DNA from: an uncultured Oscillospiraceae bacterium
GTDB taxonomy: Bacteria; Bacillota; Clostridia; Oscillospirales; Oscillospiraceae
Reading direction: 5' to 3'
DNA length: 64,000 nt
NCBI GenBank assembly: GCA_934623575.1
Contig: CAKTVL010000007.1
Location: 8,664 to 72,663, forward strand
How positions within the stretch are numbered: position 1 is the first letter of the stretch; each line of letters begins with the position of its first letter. Below, in pieces: positions 42,053 to 51,221 of this stretch. A model generated the notes under the pieces. The model was not told the origin of the DNA, did not search any database, and saw nothing but the letters and a program-made list of their open reading frames with translations. A program made the position numbers and the translations under genes.

Positions 42053-43801
42053 ATGACCACAAAAGACTACCGGACCCGCAGCCCCCTGCGGATCTTTATC
42101 TCCTATTTCAAGCCCCATCGGCGGCTGTTCGCCCTGGACCTGACCTGCGCGTTTCTCATCGCCTGCATCGACCTGGCGTTCCCGCTGGTGTCGCGGACGG
42201 CCATGTATACCTGGCTGCCCCAGCGGCAGTTCCGGGTGTTCTTCATCGTTATGGCTGCGGTGGTGGCGGCGTATTTCCTGCGCTCGGCGCTGTACTTCGT
42301 GGTGTCCTACTGGGGCCACACCTTCGGCATCCGGGTGGAGGCCGACATACGCCGGGACCTCTATCACCACATCCAGGAGCTGGGCTTTGACTTCTACGAC
42401 CGCAACCGCACCGGCCAGCTGATGAGCCGCCTGACCAACGACCTGTTCGAGCTGACGGAGCTGGCCCACCACGGGCCGGAGGACCTGTTCATCTCGCTGG
42501 TGACCATTCTGGGCGCGCTGACGGTGATGTTCATCCTGCGCTGGGAGCTGGCGCTGGTGCTGCTGGTGCTGCTCCCGGTGCTGCTGGCCGTGGCCCTGCG
42601 GCGGCGGAAGCAGATGAGCGCCGCCTCCCGCGCCGCCAAGGCCAAGACCGGCACCATCAACGCCGCCATTGAGTCCGGATTGTCCGGCGTCCGCACCACC
42701 AAGGCCTTCGCCAACGAGGAGACCCAGCAGCAGCGCTTTGACCGGGCCAACGAGGTGTTCAAGACCGCCAAGCGCGGCTTTCACAAGGAGATGGGCCGCT
42801 TCAACGCGGTGATGGAGTTCTGCAACGGCATCCTGCCGGTGGCGGTGATCGCCGCAGGCGGCTGGCTCATCATGGACGAGAAGATGGACTATGTGGACCT
42901 GATCACCTTCTCCCTGTACGTCACCACCTTCGTCAGCCCCATCCGCAAGCTGGCCAACTTCGCCGAGATGTTCTCCAACGGCTTCGCCGGGCTGCACCGG
43001 TTCGTGGAGCTGATGGGCACCGAGCCGTCCATCCAGGACGCCCCCGACGCCCGGGAGCTGCGGGACATCAAGGGCGACGTGGACGTGGACGACGTGTCCT
43101 TTGCCTACGGCGAGAAGGCCGAGGTGCTGCACCATGTGACGCTGCACATCCCCGCCGGGGAGACGGTGGCCCTGGTGGGGCCCTCCGGCGGCGGCAAGAG
43201 CACCCTGTGCCAGCTGCTGCCCCGGTTTTACGACGTGGACAGCGGCAGCATCACCGTGGACGGGCATGACATCCGCGCGGTGACGCAGAACTCCCTGCGC
43301 CGGGCCATCGGCATCGTGCAGCAGGACGTGTTCCTGTTTGCCGACACCATCCGGGAGAACATCCGCTACGGCCGCCCGGACGCCACCGACGAGGAGGTGG
43401 AGCAGGCGGCGCGGCAGGCGGAGATCTACGACGATATATGCGCCATGCCCGACGGCTTTGACACCTATGTGGGCGAGCGGGGCGCGCTGCTGTCCGGCGG
43501 GCAGAAGCAGCGGGTGGCCATCGCCCGGGTGTTCCTGAAGGCGCCGCCCATCCTGATTTTGGACGAGGCCACCTCGGCGCTGGACAGCGTCACCGAGTCC
43601 CGGATACAGGGGGCCTTCGACCGGCTGGCCCAGGGCCGCACCACGCTGATCATCGCCCACCGGCTGTCCACCATACGGGCGGCCAGCCGGATCCTGGTGA
43701 TCCGGGACGGCGTCATCGCGGAGGAGGGCAGCCATCAGGAGCTGCTGGCGCGGGGCGGACTGTACGCCACGCTGTATCACACGCAGAATCTGGGGGAGTG
43801 A
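42053..43801 (+). CDS. ABC half-transporter, permease fused to ATPase
   Basis: 582 residues. Six-helix exporter membrane domain (1-~320), then the nucleotide-binding domain with Walker A GPSGGGKST, Q-loop IVQQDVFLF, signature LLSGGQKQR, Walker B ILILDEATSALD and switch His in IAHRLST. It is MsbA/LmrA-like; it would work as a homodimer because no second half-transporter gene adjoins it. The substrate is unknown. GAGG is 6 bases before the ATG. It leads an operon with the ylmH, DUF896 and XpaC-like genes. Confidence 0.93.
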   Translation: MTTKDYRTRSPLRIFISYFKPHRRLFALDLTCAFLIACIDLAFPLVSRTAMYTWLPQRQFRVFFIVMAAVVAAYFLRSALYFVVSYWGHTFGIRVEADIRRDLYHHIQELGFDFYDRNRTGQLMSRLTNDLFELTELAHHGPEDLFISLVTILGALTVMFILRWELALVLLVLLPVLLAVALRRRKQMSAASRAAKAKTGTINAAIESGLSGVRTTKAFANEETQQQRFDRANEVFKTAKRGFHKEMGRFNAVMEFCNGILPVAVIAAGGWLIMDEKMDYVDLITFSLYVTTFVSPIRKLANFAEMFSNGFAGLHRFVELMGTEPSIQDAPDARELRDIKGDVDVDDVSFAYGEKAEVLHHVTLHIPAGETVALVGPSGGGKSTLCQLLPRFYDVDSGSITVDGHDIRAVTQNSLRRAIGIVQQDVFLFADTIRENIRYGRPDATDEEVEQAARQAEIYDDICAMPDGFDTYVGERGALLSGGQKQRVAIARVFLKAPPILILDEATSALDSVTESRIQGAFDRLAQGRTTLIIAHRLSTIRAASRILVIRDGVIAEEGSHQELLARGGLYATLYHTQNLGE

Positions 43802-43803
43802 GC

Positions 43804-44592
43804 ATGGACAGACGGCAGGTGCTGGACCGGGCCGCCCGGGATGCGGAGGAGCGGCTGCTTTTGAGCCGGATATGGGACAAGTGGGAGCAGTGCCGGACGC
43901 GGAATCACCCCACGGCCACCGGGTTCCTCTCGCCCCAGGAACAGGCTGCGGCACAAGGGCTTCTGGGCATTTTGGGCGTCCGGGACGGGTACGCGTTCAC
44001 CGGCGGATACGAGGGGGCGGAGCGAAAGCGGCTGGTGTTCCTGCCGGAGTGGCAGGAGGCGCCGGACGGAGGGGAGATCGCGGCGCTGCGGGCCGTGTGC
44101 CGCAGCGGCTGCGACCTGACCCACAGGGATTTTTTGGGCAGTCTGATGTCTCTGGGATTGACCAGAGAAAAGATAGGCGATATACTGGTGATACCCGGCG
44201 GCTGCCAGGTGCTCATCGACCCGGCGGCGGAGGGATTTCTGACCCAAAGCTGGGAGAGCGCCGGGCGGGAAAAACTGACCGTGACCGCGGTGCCAACGGA
44301 GGAACTCGTTGTGCCGCAGCGCCTTGCGGCCAAGGAGATACGGAACACGGTGTCGTCGCTGCGGCTGGACAATGTGCTCGCGGCGGCCTTTTCCCTCAGC
44401 CGGGGAAGGGCGGCGGAGGCCGTGGAAAAAGGGGCGGTGCAGGTGAACTATGTGACCTGCGTAAAGCCGGACAAGGCCGTGGCGGCGGGGGACGTGATCA
44501 CCTGCCGGGGCATGGGGAAGAGCATACTGGATGAAGTAGGCGGCGTAACGAAGAAAGGACGATATTTCGTCAACATACGGCGCTTTGTATGA
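43804..44592 (+). CDS. ylmH: YlmH-type S4-domain RNA-binding protein
   Basis: 262 residues. The N-terminal part matches the YlmH family (AEERLLLSRIWDKWEQC, HRDFLGSLMSLGLTREKIGD), and a C-terminal S4 domain (SLRLDNVLAAAFSLSRGRAAE, VQVNYVTCVKPDKAV) binds RNA. YlmH of Bacillus binds the 50S subunit and peptidyl-tRNA in ribosome quality control, and the gene usually lies in the division cluster beside ylmG and divIVA. Here it follows an ABC transporter gene by 2 bases, an unusual setting. GGGGGAG precedes the ATG. Confidence 0.9.
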   Translation: MDRRQVLDRAARDAEERLLLSRIWDKWEQCRTRNHPTATGFLSPQEQAAAQGLLGILGVRDGYAFTGGYEGAERKRLVFLPEWQEAPDGGEIAALRAVCRSGCDLTHRDFLGSLMSLGLTREKIGDILVIPGGCQVLIDPAAEGFLTQSWESAGREKLTVTAVPTEELVVPQRLAAKEIRNTVSSLRLDNVLAAAFSLSRGRAAEAVEKGAVQVNYVTCVKPDKAVAAGDVITCRGMGKSILDEVGGVTKKGRYFVNIRRFV

Positions 44593-44644
44593 AGTGGACT
44601 GCGTTGTGGAACGGCGCAGAATGACATGGAAAAGAGGCAGAACG

Positions 44645-44857
44645 ATGGAAAAGAGCAGGATCGACCGGATCAACGAGCTGGCACGCAAGGCCAAGGCCGA
44701 GGGACTGACGGAGGAGGAGCTGGCCGAGCGCGATGAGCTGCGGCAGGAGTATCTGAACGCGGTGATGCGCAACGCCCGGGACGTGCTGGAGAACACCTAC
44801 ATCGTGGACGAGAAGGGCAACAAGCGGAAGCTGCGGGGGAAGGGAGAACAGGACTGA
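44645..44857 (+). CDS. DUF896 (YnzC-type) small protein
   Basis: 70 residues. Matches the DUF896 pattern: IDRINELARKAKAEGLTEEE followed by ERDELRQEYLNAV. These small two-helix proteins are widespread in Firmicutes and sit in SOS- or stress-linked loci in some species; function is unknown. GAGG is 7 bases before the ATG at 44645. It overlaps the next gene by one base (TGATG), so the two are translationally coupled. Confidence 0.92.
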   Translation: MEKSRIDRINELARKAKAEGLTEEELAERDELRQEYLNAVMRNARDVLENTYIVDEKGNKRKLRGKGEQD

Positions 44858-46119
44858 TGGCATACCAGTACGACCAGGACGGCGGGCTGCAGCCGGAGCA
44901 GCCCCGGCCGCCGAAAAAGAACAGCGAGAACAACGACCTGGGGTCGTGGATCATTATCGGCGCCATGTTCCTCTTCGGCCTGTGGCCGGTGGGGCTGATC
45001 TTGCTGGTCAGCAAGCTCAGCGAGGGCGGCGGAAAGAAGATGCGCCGTCAGGCCCAGGACGCCTGGGCCCGCACCGCTGCGGGCAGCGCGTCCCAGAGAC
45101 GCGCCGCCGGGGCGCAGACCGGCGCGGCAGCCAAGAGCGGCACGCCGGCCAAAAATGTGGTGCGGCAGATGACTGAGACGCCGGACTACTCCGACAAGGG
45201 CGCCAAGATCATGAAGATCATCGGCGGTGTGCTGGGCGTGGTGGGCGCGTTCCTGCTGCTGCGGGAGCTGGACTTCACCCTGGGCTACGCCATCAAGTAC
45301 AACGAGTGGCTGTATCTGCTGCGGCAGATCTTCTACCCGGTGGGCATTCTGGCCGGCGGCGCGTCCCTGCTGCTGGGCAGCGGCGCCATGAAGCGCCGCC
45401 AGCGGCGCTTTGCCACCTACCTCCGCACCGTCGGGCAGAAGCAGGCCGTGCCCCTGGACTATCTGGCCCGGGCCGCCGACGTGTCCCGCCGCCGGGTGGA
45501 GAAGGACGTGAACCTGATGCTGGAAAAGGGCCTCTGGGGTGACGAGGCCTATATCGACATGGGCAGCGGTATGCTCTTCAAGTCCCAGGCCGCCGCCACG
45601 GCGTACTTTGATGCCGCCCACCGCGCCAAGGCGGAGCAGGGTCAGCCCGCACAGACCGCGCCCGCGCCGGCGGGCTACGCCGCCATCCTGGCCCAGATTC
45701 GCGAGCTGAACGACCGCATCGCCGACGAGGCCATCAGCGCCAAGCTGGACCGCATGGAGCAGGTGTCCGGCCGTATTTTCAAACTCATTGAAGAGGACGA
45801 GGCCAAGCGTGACGCCGCCGGCACGTTCCTGAACTACTACCTGCCCACCACCCTGAAGCTGTTGGAAAACTACGCCAGCTTCGAGGAGGCCGGCGTCAGC
45901 GGCGAGAACCTGAGCCAGGCCAAGGCCAAGATCGAAAAGACCATGGACAGCATCGTGGCGGGCTTCGAGCACCAGCTGGACGAGCTGTACCGCACCGATG
46001 CCATGGATATCGACAGCGATATCCGGGTGATGGAGACCATGCTGCGCCGGGACACCGCCAGCGTGGCGGACGACTTCGGCCTGAACGGCAGCAGCGCCGC
46101 CGCGCAGCAGGAGGAATAA
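44857..46119 (+). CDS. XpaC-like membrane protein
   Basis: 420 residues. One hydrophobic segment near residues 30-50, two more around 120-165, then a cytoplasmic region with a winged-helix-like stretch (VPLDYLARAADVSRRRVEKD) and a C-terminal XpaC-type helical domain (AAGTFLNYYLPTTLKLLENY). XpaC is named for 5-bromo-4-chloroindolyl phosphate hydrolysis, but it is not a proven enzyme; some homologues are tied to tellurite or phage-shock-like membrane stress. It ends the ABC-ylmH-DUF896 operon and has a terminator 5 bases on. Confidence 0.82.
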   Translation: MAYQYDQDGGLQPEQPRPPKKNSENNDLGSWIIIGAMFLFGLWPVGLILLVSKLSEGGGKKMRRQAQDAWARTAAGSASQRRAAGAQTGAAAKSGTPAKNVVRQMTETPDYSDKGAKIMKIIGGVLGVVGAFLLLRELDFTLGYAIKYNEWLYLLRQIFYPVGILAGGASLLLGSGAMKRRQRRFATYLRTVGQKQAVPLDYLARAADVSRRRVEKDVNLMLEKGLWGDEAYIDMGSGMLFKSQAAATAYFDAAHRAKAEQGQPAQTAPAPAGYAAILAQIRELNDRIADEAISAKLDRMEQVSGRIFKLIEEDEAKRDAAGTFLNYYLPTTLKLLENYASFEEAGVSGENLSQAKAKIEKTMDSIVAGFEHQLDELYRTDAMDIDSDIRVMETMLRRDTASVADDFGLNGSSAAAQQEE

Positions 46120-46124
46120 GAGCC

Positions 46125-46157
46125 AAAAGGGAAACGCAGGGCCTGCGTTTCCCTTTT
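46125..46157 (+). terminator. Terminator of the ABC transporter-ylmH operon
   Basis: AAAAGGGAAACGCAGG / CCTGCGTTTCCCTTTT, a near-perfect inverted repeat. Confidence 0.78.
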
Positions 46158-46179
46158 GTGGTCGGAGGGGGGGAGACAA

Positions 46180-46820
46180 ATCCCTGCGGGGGACGGATTG
46201 CCACGACCAGTCTGCGGACTGGTCTCGCAATGACAGGACGCGGGCCGATGTACCTAAAGGTACTTGCTGCGCGGCGTCGGGGACGCCGGCCCCTACGGAC
46301 GAACGCAAGGGGGGTGCCGGTCAACGGGCGGGCGGATGTGGGCATCCCGCCCCTACGAAAAGGTTCGATAGACGGGTGTAGGGGCCGATGTCCTCGGCGG
46401 CCCGAGACGATAGAACGACAAGGCCGGAACGTGGCACCGGGCAGCGGCAGCGAAGCGGTAGCGGAAAGCTGTGAGGGCACAGTCCTTTGGACCGACAACG
46501 TTGAGCAATGGGCCGATTGCGTGTGGTGGAATTTGAGGGTCTGCGCGGGGCATAGCGCGCCAAGGGGTCCTTAGACCGTAGGTCTGAGTGGTTTTCTTTG
46601 GTGCCTTTCTTTTGACACCAAAAGAAAGACACTCGCGCCGGGGCGCGAAATGCCCCTGCGGGGGGGGGACGGGGAGACGGATCGCCACGGGCGCGCGGAG
46701 CGCGCACACCTCATCCGTCAGCCTGTGGCTGACACCTGTCTCCCTGCGGGTCGGTCGGTTCGCGGGTCTGACACGCCACCGGCGTGTCATTCAATACCGC
46801 GAACCCTCAAGGGGAAGGCA
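46180..46820. repeat. Composite intergenic repeat, copy C (largest)
   Basis: The 881-base gap before glgB has no gene I can support. It contains CGGATTGCC..GTCTCGCAATGACA around 46186-46234, the GGGGCCGATG block near 46245 and 46381, the GCGGTAGCGGAAAGCTGTG block at 46441-46496, a hairpin (TTTCTTTTG / CAAAAGAAAG, ~46606-46628), and at 46707-46820 an inverted copy of the unit at 18921-19032. Blocks occur in a similar order in copies A and C. Confidence 0.7.
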
Positions 46821-46876
46821 AAGGGGGATCCCGCGCCTGCGGGGGATGGCGATGGGCGGAAAAAGAGGGTTGTTTG

Positions 46877-46905
46877 TTGACGGGGGGCGGAAAAAGGGGT
46901 ACAAT
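46877..46905 (+). promoter_or_regulatory. Promoter of the glgBCDAP operon
   Basis: TTGACG (46877-46882), 17 bases, TACAAT (46900-46905). Confidence 0.75.
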
Positions 46906-46908
46906 ATC

Positions 46909-46920
46909 GGTAACGTTACC
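46909..46920. promoter_or_regulatory. LacI-family-like operator downstream of the glg promoter
   Basis: GGTAACGTTACC, a perfect 12-base palindrome with a central CG, four bases after the -10 box and spanning the likely transcription start. The shape matches LacI/GalR-family operators. Confidence 0.6.
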
Positions 46921-47000
46921 AGCGGCGCGTTTCGCTGGGTTTGGCGGGGCATGCATGGTAGGATAGAACGGACAGTGAGAGAGGAAAAGGAGCGGAGGAT

Positions 47001-48863
47001 ATGACGCAGTACCCGGCGCACGACCAGTACACCTATTTCGGCGCACATCCGGCGGAGGGAGGATACGTCTTCCGGGTGTGGGCGCCCCACGCCCGCGCGG
47101 TGGCGCTGGCGGGGGAGTTCAACGGCTGGGAAATGCAGCCCATGACGCGGCTGGAGGGCGGCGTGTGGGAGACTACGGCGCCGGCCAGGGTCTACGACGC
47201 CTACAAATACGTGGTCACCGGGGCGGACGGGCGGACGGTGTGGAAGGCCGACCCCTACGCCTTTCACGCGGCCACGCGGCCGGGGACGGACAGCAAGGTC
47301 TATGACCTGGGCGGCTATGCCTGGCAGGACCAGGAGTGGCGGCGGCAGCGGCTGGAGAAGCCACCGGTGGAGGGGCCGCTGCTGATCTACGAGGTGCATC
47401 TGGGCTCCTGGCGGCGGCACGAGGACGGCACGTCCCTGAGCTACCGGGAGCTGGCCAAGGAGCTGCCGGCCTACGTCAAGGGCATGGGCTATAACTTCGT
47501 GGAGCTGCTGCCGGTGACGGAGTATCCCCTGGACGACAGCTGGGGGTATCAGTGCACGGGGTATTTCGCCCCCACCAGCCGGTACGGCACGCCCCACGAC
47601 TTCATGGCGCTGGTGGACGCGCTGCACCGCTCGGGGCTGGGCGTAATACTGGACTGGGTGCCGGCCCACTTCTGCAAGGACAGCCACGGGCTTATCGAAT
47701 TTGACGGCACCTGCCTCTACGAGTACGGCGACCCCCTGAAATGGGAGCACGCCGGGTGGGGCACCCGTGTGTTCGACTTCGGCAAGCCGGAGGTCCGGGA
47801 ATTCCTGCTGTCCTCCGCCGTCTACTGGTTGAAGGAATACCACATCGACGGACTGCGGGTGGACGCCGTGGCGTCCATGCTGTATCTGGACTATGACCGG
47901 CAGGGCGGCGCGTGGCGGCCCAACCGGGACGGCGGACGGGAGAATCTGGAGGCCATCGGGTTTCTGCGGGAGCTGAATCAGGCGGCCTTTGCCGCCGACC
48001 CGGCGGCGCTGATGGTGGCGGAGGAGTCCACCGCCTGGCCGCTGGTGACCTATCCGCCGGAACAGGGCGGACTGGGGTTCAACCTGAAGTGGAACATGGG
48101 GTGGATGAACGACCTGTGCCACTATCTGAAGATGGACCCCTATTTCCGGCAGTATCACCACAGGGACGTGACGTTCTCCATGGTGTATGCCTTTTCTGAG
48201 AACTATGTGCTGCCGCTGTCCCACGACGAGGTGGTGCACATGAAGGGCTCTCTCCGGGGCAAGATGCCCGGCGACGACTGGCGGCAGCTGGCCGGGGTGA
48301 GGAGCTTCTGGGCGTACATGCTGTGCCATCCGGGGAAGAAGCTGCTGTTTATGGGCAGCGAGCTGCCCCAGTGGCACGAGTGGGCCTTCCGGGGGCAGCT
48401 GGACTGGTATCTGCTGGACGACCCGGCCTGCCGGGCCAGCCACGAGTGCATCCGGCAGCTGAACCGGCTGTATAAGCGCAACCGGTGCCTGTGGGAGAAC
48501 GACCGGGACTGGGAGGGCTTTGAGTGGCTGGTGGCGGACGACAACCACAGCAACGTGATCGTGTTCCTGCGGCGGGACCGGAAGGGGCACGAGATACTCT
48601 GCGCGGTGAACTTCGCGCCGGTGCCGTGGGAGAATTACCGCTTCGGCGTGCCGGAGGCGGCGCGGTATGAGGTACTGTTCAACACGGACGACGTGTGCTG
48701 GGGCGGCAGCGGCTGCGCCGCCGCACAGGGCGAGGTCCTGACGGTGGAGGATATTCCGTCCCACGGGAGGGAGACGTCCCTGGCGCTGACCATACCGCCC
48801 CTGGGCGCGGTGCTGCTGCGGGGTCAGGGCCGGCGGACACGAAAAAAGAAGAGTGGAGAATAA
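47001..48863 (+). CDS. glgB: 1,4-alpha-glucan (glycogen) branching enzyme
   Basis: 620 residues. An N-terminal CBM48 domain (YVFRVWAPHARAVALAGEFN) is followed by the GH13 barrel: nucleophile Asp in GLRVDAVASMLY (~288), acid/base Glu in MVAEESTAWP (~341) and the transition-state motif LPLSHDEVVH. It cuts alpha-1,4 chains and re-attaches them by alpha-1,6 links. AAAGGAG lies 8 bases before the ATG. It is the first gene of the glycogen operon, 21 bases before glgC, under a promoter with a palindromic operator. Confidence 0.96.
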   Translation: MTQYPAHDQYTYFGAHPAEGGYVFRVWAPHARAVALAGEFNGWEMQPMTRLEGGVWETTAPARVYDAYKYVVTGADGRTVWKADPYAFHAATRPGTDSKVYDLGGYAWQDQEWRRQRLEKPPVEGPLLIYEVHLGSWRRHEDGTSLSYRELAKELPAYVKGMGYNFVELLPVTEYPLDDSWGYQCTGYFAPTSRYGTPHDFMALVDALHRSGLGVILDWVPAHFCKDSHGLIEFDGTCLYEYGDPLKWEHAGWGTRVFDFGKPEVREFLLSSAVYWLKEYHIDGLRVDAVASMLYLDYDRQGGAWRPNRDGGRENLEAIGFLRELNQAAFAADPAALMVAEESTAWPLVTYPPEQGGLGFNLKWNMGWMNDLCHYLKMDPYFRQYHHRDVTFSMVYAFSENYVLPLSHDEVVHMKGSLRGKMPGDDWRQLAGVRSFWAYMLCHPGKKLLFMGSELPQWHEWAFRGQLDWYLLDDPACRASHECIRQLNRLYKRNRCLWENDRDWEGFEWLVADDNHSNVIVFLRRDRKGHEILCAVNFAPVPWENYRFGVPEAARYEVLFNTDDVCWGGSGCAAAQGEVLTVEDIPSHGRETSLALTIPPLGAVLLRGQGRRTRKKKSGE

Positions 48864-48884
48864 GAGAGCAGGAGGTACGCAAGG

Positions 48885-50093
48885 ATGAAGAAGGAGTGTG
48901 TGGCGATGCTGCTGGCCGGCGGCCAGGGCAGCCGCCTGTATGTACTCACCGGCAGCATGGCCAAGCCCGCCGTGCCCTTCGGCGGCAAATTCCGCATTAT
49001 CGACTTTCCCCTGTCCAACTGCACCAACTCCGGCATCGACACGGTGGGCGTGCTGACCCAGTACCGGCCGCTGGAGCTGAATACCTACATCGGCAGCGGC
49101 CAGCCCTGGGAGCTGGACCGCATCAGCGGCGGCGTGCATATCCTGCCGCCCTATCAGAGCGCCGGCGGCGCGGTGTGGTACAAGGGCACCGCCAACGCCA
49201 TCTATCAGAACATCGGGTTCGTGGACCTGTACGACCCGGAGTATGTGCTGGTATTGTCCGGCGACCATATCTACAAGATGGACTACTCCGACATGCTGCG
49301 GCATCACAAGGAGACCGGGGCGGACTGCACCATCTCCGTGATGGAGGTGCCCTGGGAGGATGCCAGCCGCTTCGGCATCATGTCCGTGGACGGCGAGGAC
49401 AACATCACGGAATTCGCCGAGAAGCCCAGGGAGCCCAAGAGCAACCTGGCGTCCATGGGCATCTATATCTTCACCTGGAAGAAGCTGCGGCAGTATCTGA
49501 TCGCCGACGAGGCGGACAGCGGCAGCGACAACGACTTCGGAAAGAATATCATCCCCACCATGCTGAGGGCCGGGGAGAAAATGGCGGCCTATCGCTTCGA
49601 GGGGTACTGGAAGGACGTGGGGACGCTGGACTCTCTGTGGGACGCCAACATGGATATGCTGTCCCCCGGCTCCGGGCTGAACCTGCTGGACAAGAAATGG
49701 CGCATCTACGGACGGACGCCCACCTGCCCGCCCACCTACATCGGGGAGAAGGGCGACGTGGGCAACAGCGCCATCGCCAAGGGCTGCACCGTGCTGGGCG
49801 AGGTGAAGAACTCCGTGCTCAGCACCGGCACCACCGTGGCGGAGGGCGCGTCGGTGTCCTACTCGGTGGTGATGCCGGGAGCGGTGATCGAGGAGGGGGC
49901 CAGAGTGGCCTACGCCATCGTGGGAGAGGGCTGCCGCGTGGGCAAAAACGCCGTGGTAGGCGGCGCGCCGGGCAGCGTGGCCTTTGACGACTGGGGCATC
50001 GCCGTGCTGGGGCCCCGGACGGAGGTACACGACGGAGAGGTCATCGAGCCGAAAATGATGCTGGGGGAGAACGGCAAGGAGGTGCGCAGATGA
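48885..50093 (+). CDS. glgC: Glucose-1-phosphate adenylyltransferase, catalytic subunit
   Basis: 402 residues. The catalytic N-terminal motif [14 protein letters not shown] and [20 protein letters not shown] are intact, followed by [11 protein letters not shown] (substrate Asp), EKPREPKSN, and a C-terminal beta-helix. It makes ADP-glucose from glucose-1-phosphate and ATP, the committed step of glycogen synthesis. GAGCAGGAGG-type site precedes the ATG. Its stop overlaps the glgD ATG by 4 bases, as expected for GlgC-GlgD heterotetramers. Confidence 0.96.
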   Translation: MKKECVAMLLAGGQGSRLYVLTGSMAKPAVPFGGKFRIIDFPLSNCTNSGIDTVGVLTQYRPLELNTYIGSGQPWELDRISGGVHILPPYQSAGGAVWYKGTANAIYQNIGFVDLYDPEYVLVLSGDHIYKMDYSDMLRHHKETGADCTISVMEVPWEDASRFGIMSVDGEDNITEFAEKPREPKSNLASMGIYIFTWKKLRQYLIADEADSGSDNDFGKNIIPTMLRAGEKMAAYRFEGYWKDVGTLDSLWDANMDMLSPGSGLNLLDKKWRIYGRTPTCPPTYIGEKGDVGNSAIAKGCTVLGEVKNSVLSTGTTVAEGASVSYSVVMPGAVIEEGARVAYAIVGEGCRVGKNAVVGGAPGSVAFDDWGIAVLGPRTEVHDGEVIEPKMMLGENGKEVRR

Positions 50094-51202
50094 AGGGCCT
50101 GCATGGGATCATCTTCTCCTATGAGAAGGAGAACGGGCTGCACGAGCTGATCGAGAACCGGGTACACGGGTCCATCCCCTTTGGCGGGGACTATCGCATT
50201 ATCGACTTTATCCTCTCCAGCATGGTCAACGCCGGGGTCACGGACGTGGGCGTGATCATGCACGGGAAATGCCAGTCGCTGCTGGACCATCTGGGCAGCG
50301 GAAAGAGCTGGGACCTCAGCCGCAACTTCGGCGGGCTGACGCTGCTGCCGGCCTTCGCCTACACCGAGCAGCGCCACGGCGACGGACAGTTCCGGGGCCG
50401 GGTGGAGGCACTGGGCAGCGTGATGAACTATCTGAAGGGCATACGGCAGGAGTATGTGGTGCTGTCGGACAGCGACACGGTGATCAACGCGCCGCTGGAG
50501 GATGTGCTGCGCCGCCATGTGGACAGCGGCGCGGACATCACCGCCGTGTGCACCGCCGCGCCGGGGGACGGGCAGGACACCTATTTCCGGCTGGATGAGG
50601 CGGGGCGCATCACGGATACGGCCTACGGCCTGTATACGCCGGAGGGGTACCGGTGCCTGAATATCTTCGTGCTGCGGACGGAGCTGCTGATCGAGCTGGT
50701 GACGGAGTGCCTGCGGCACAACCGCTACAGCCTGCGGCGGGATATTTTGCAGGGCATGAGCGGGCAGCTGGACCTGCGGGGCTATGTGTACGACGGCTAC
50801 GCCGCCCACATCAGCACCCTGCAGAACTACTACGACCGCAGCATGGAGCTGCTGGACGGCAGGACCCGCAGCGCTCTGTTCTGCCCGGAGCGGCCGGTGT
50901 ACGGCAAGGAGAACGACTCGCCCTCCAGCTATATCGACCCGGAGGGCGGGTGCGTGAACTCGCTGGCGGCGGACGGCTGCGACATCCAGGGCAGCGTGAA
51001 AAACTGCGTGCTGTTCCGGAACGTGCGTATCGAAAAGGGCGCCAGCGTGGAAAACTGTATCCTGTTCAAGGACACGGTGGTGAAGCGCGGAGCCGTGCTG
51101 CGGGGCGTGATCACCGACAAGTATGTGACCATCAGCGAAAACGTGACGCTGATGGGCCACGAGCGCTATCCCATCGTCATCGCCAAGGGCGCGACGGTGT
51201 GA
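50090..51202 (+). CDS. glgD: Glucose-1-phosphate adenylyltransferase subunit GlgD
   Basis: 370 residues, homologous to GlgC ([21 protein letters not shown]) but lacking the N-terminal GG-x-G-x-R-L nucleotide-binding loop; it begins [20 protein letters not shown] instead. In Firmicutes GlgD is the non-catalytic partner that raises GlgC activity. The C-terminal beta-helix is present ([20 protein letters not shown], as short repeats). It overlaps glgC by 4 bases and is followed by glgA after 19. Confidence 0.95.
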   Translation: MKGLHGIIFSYEKENGLHELIENRVHGSIPFGGDYRIIDFILSSMVNAGVTDVGVIMHGKCQSLLDHLGSGKSWDLSRNFGGLTLLPAFAYTEQRHGDGQFRGRVEALGSVMNYLKGIRQEYVVLSDSDTVINAPLEDVLRRHVDSGADITAVCTAAPGDGQDTYFRLDEAGRITDTAYGLYTPEGYRCLNIFVLRTELLIELVTECLRHNRYSLRRDILQGMSGQLDLRGYVYDGYAAHISTLQNYYDRSMELLDGRTRSALFCPERPVYGKENDSPSSYIDPEGGCVNSLAADGCDIQGSVKNCVLFRNVRIEKGASVENCILFKDTVVKRGAVLRGVITDKYVTISENVTLMGHERYPIVIAKGATV

Positions 51203-51221
51203 GACGGGAAAGGAGACTGCC

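Noticed and set aside
46791..50030. A 1,079-codon open frame on the minus strand
   Set aside because: Antisense to glgB and glgC, with the same His/Arg/Val-rich shadow composition; the sense-strand genes have full catalytic motifs.
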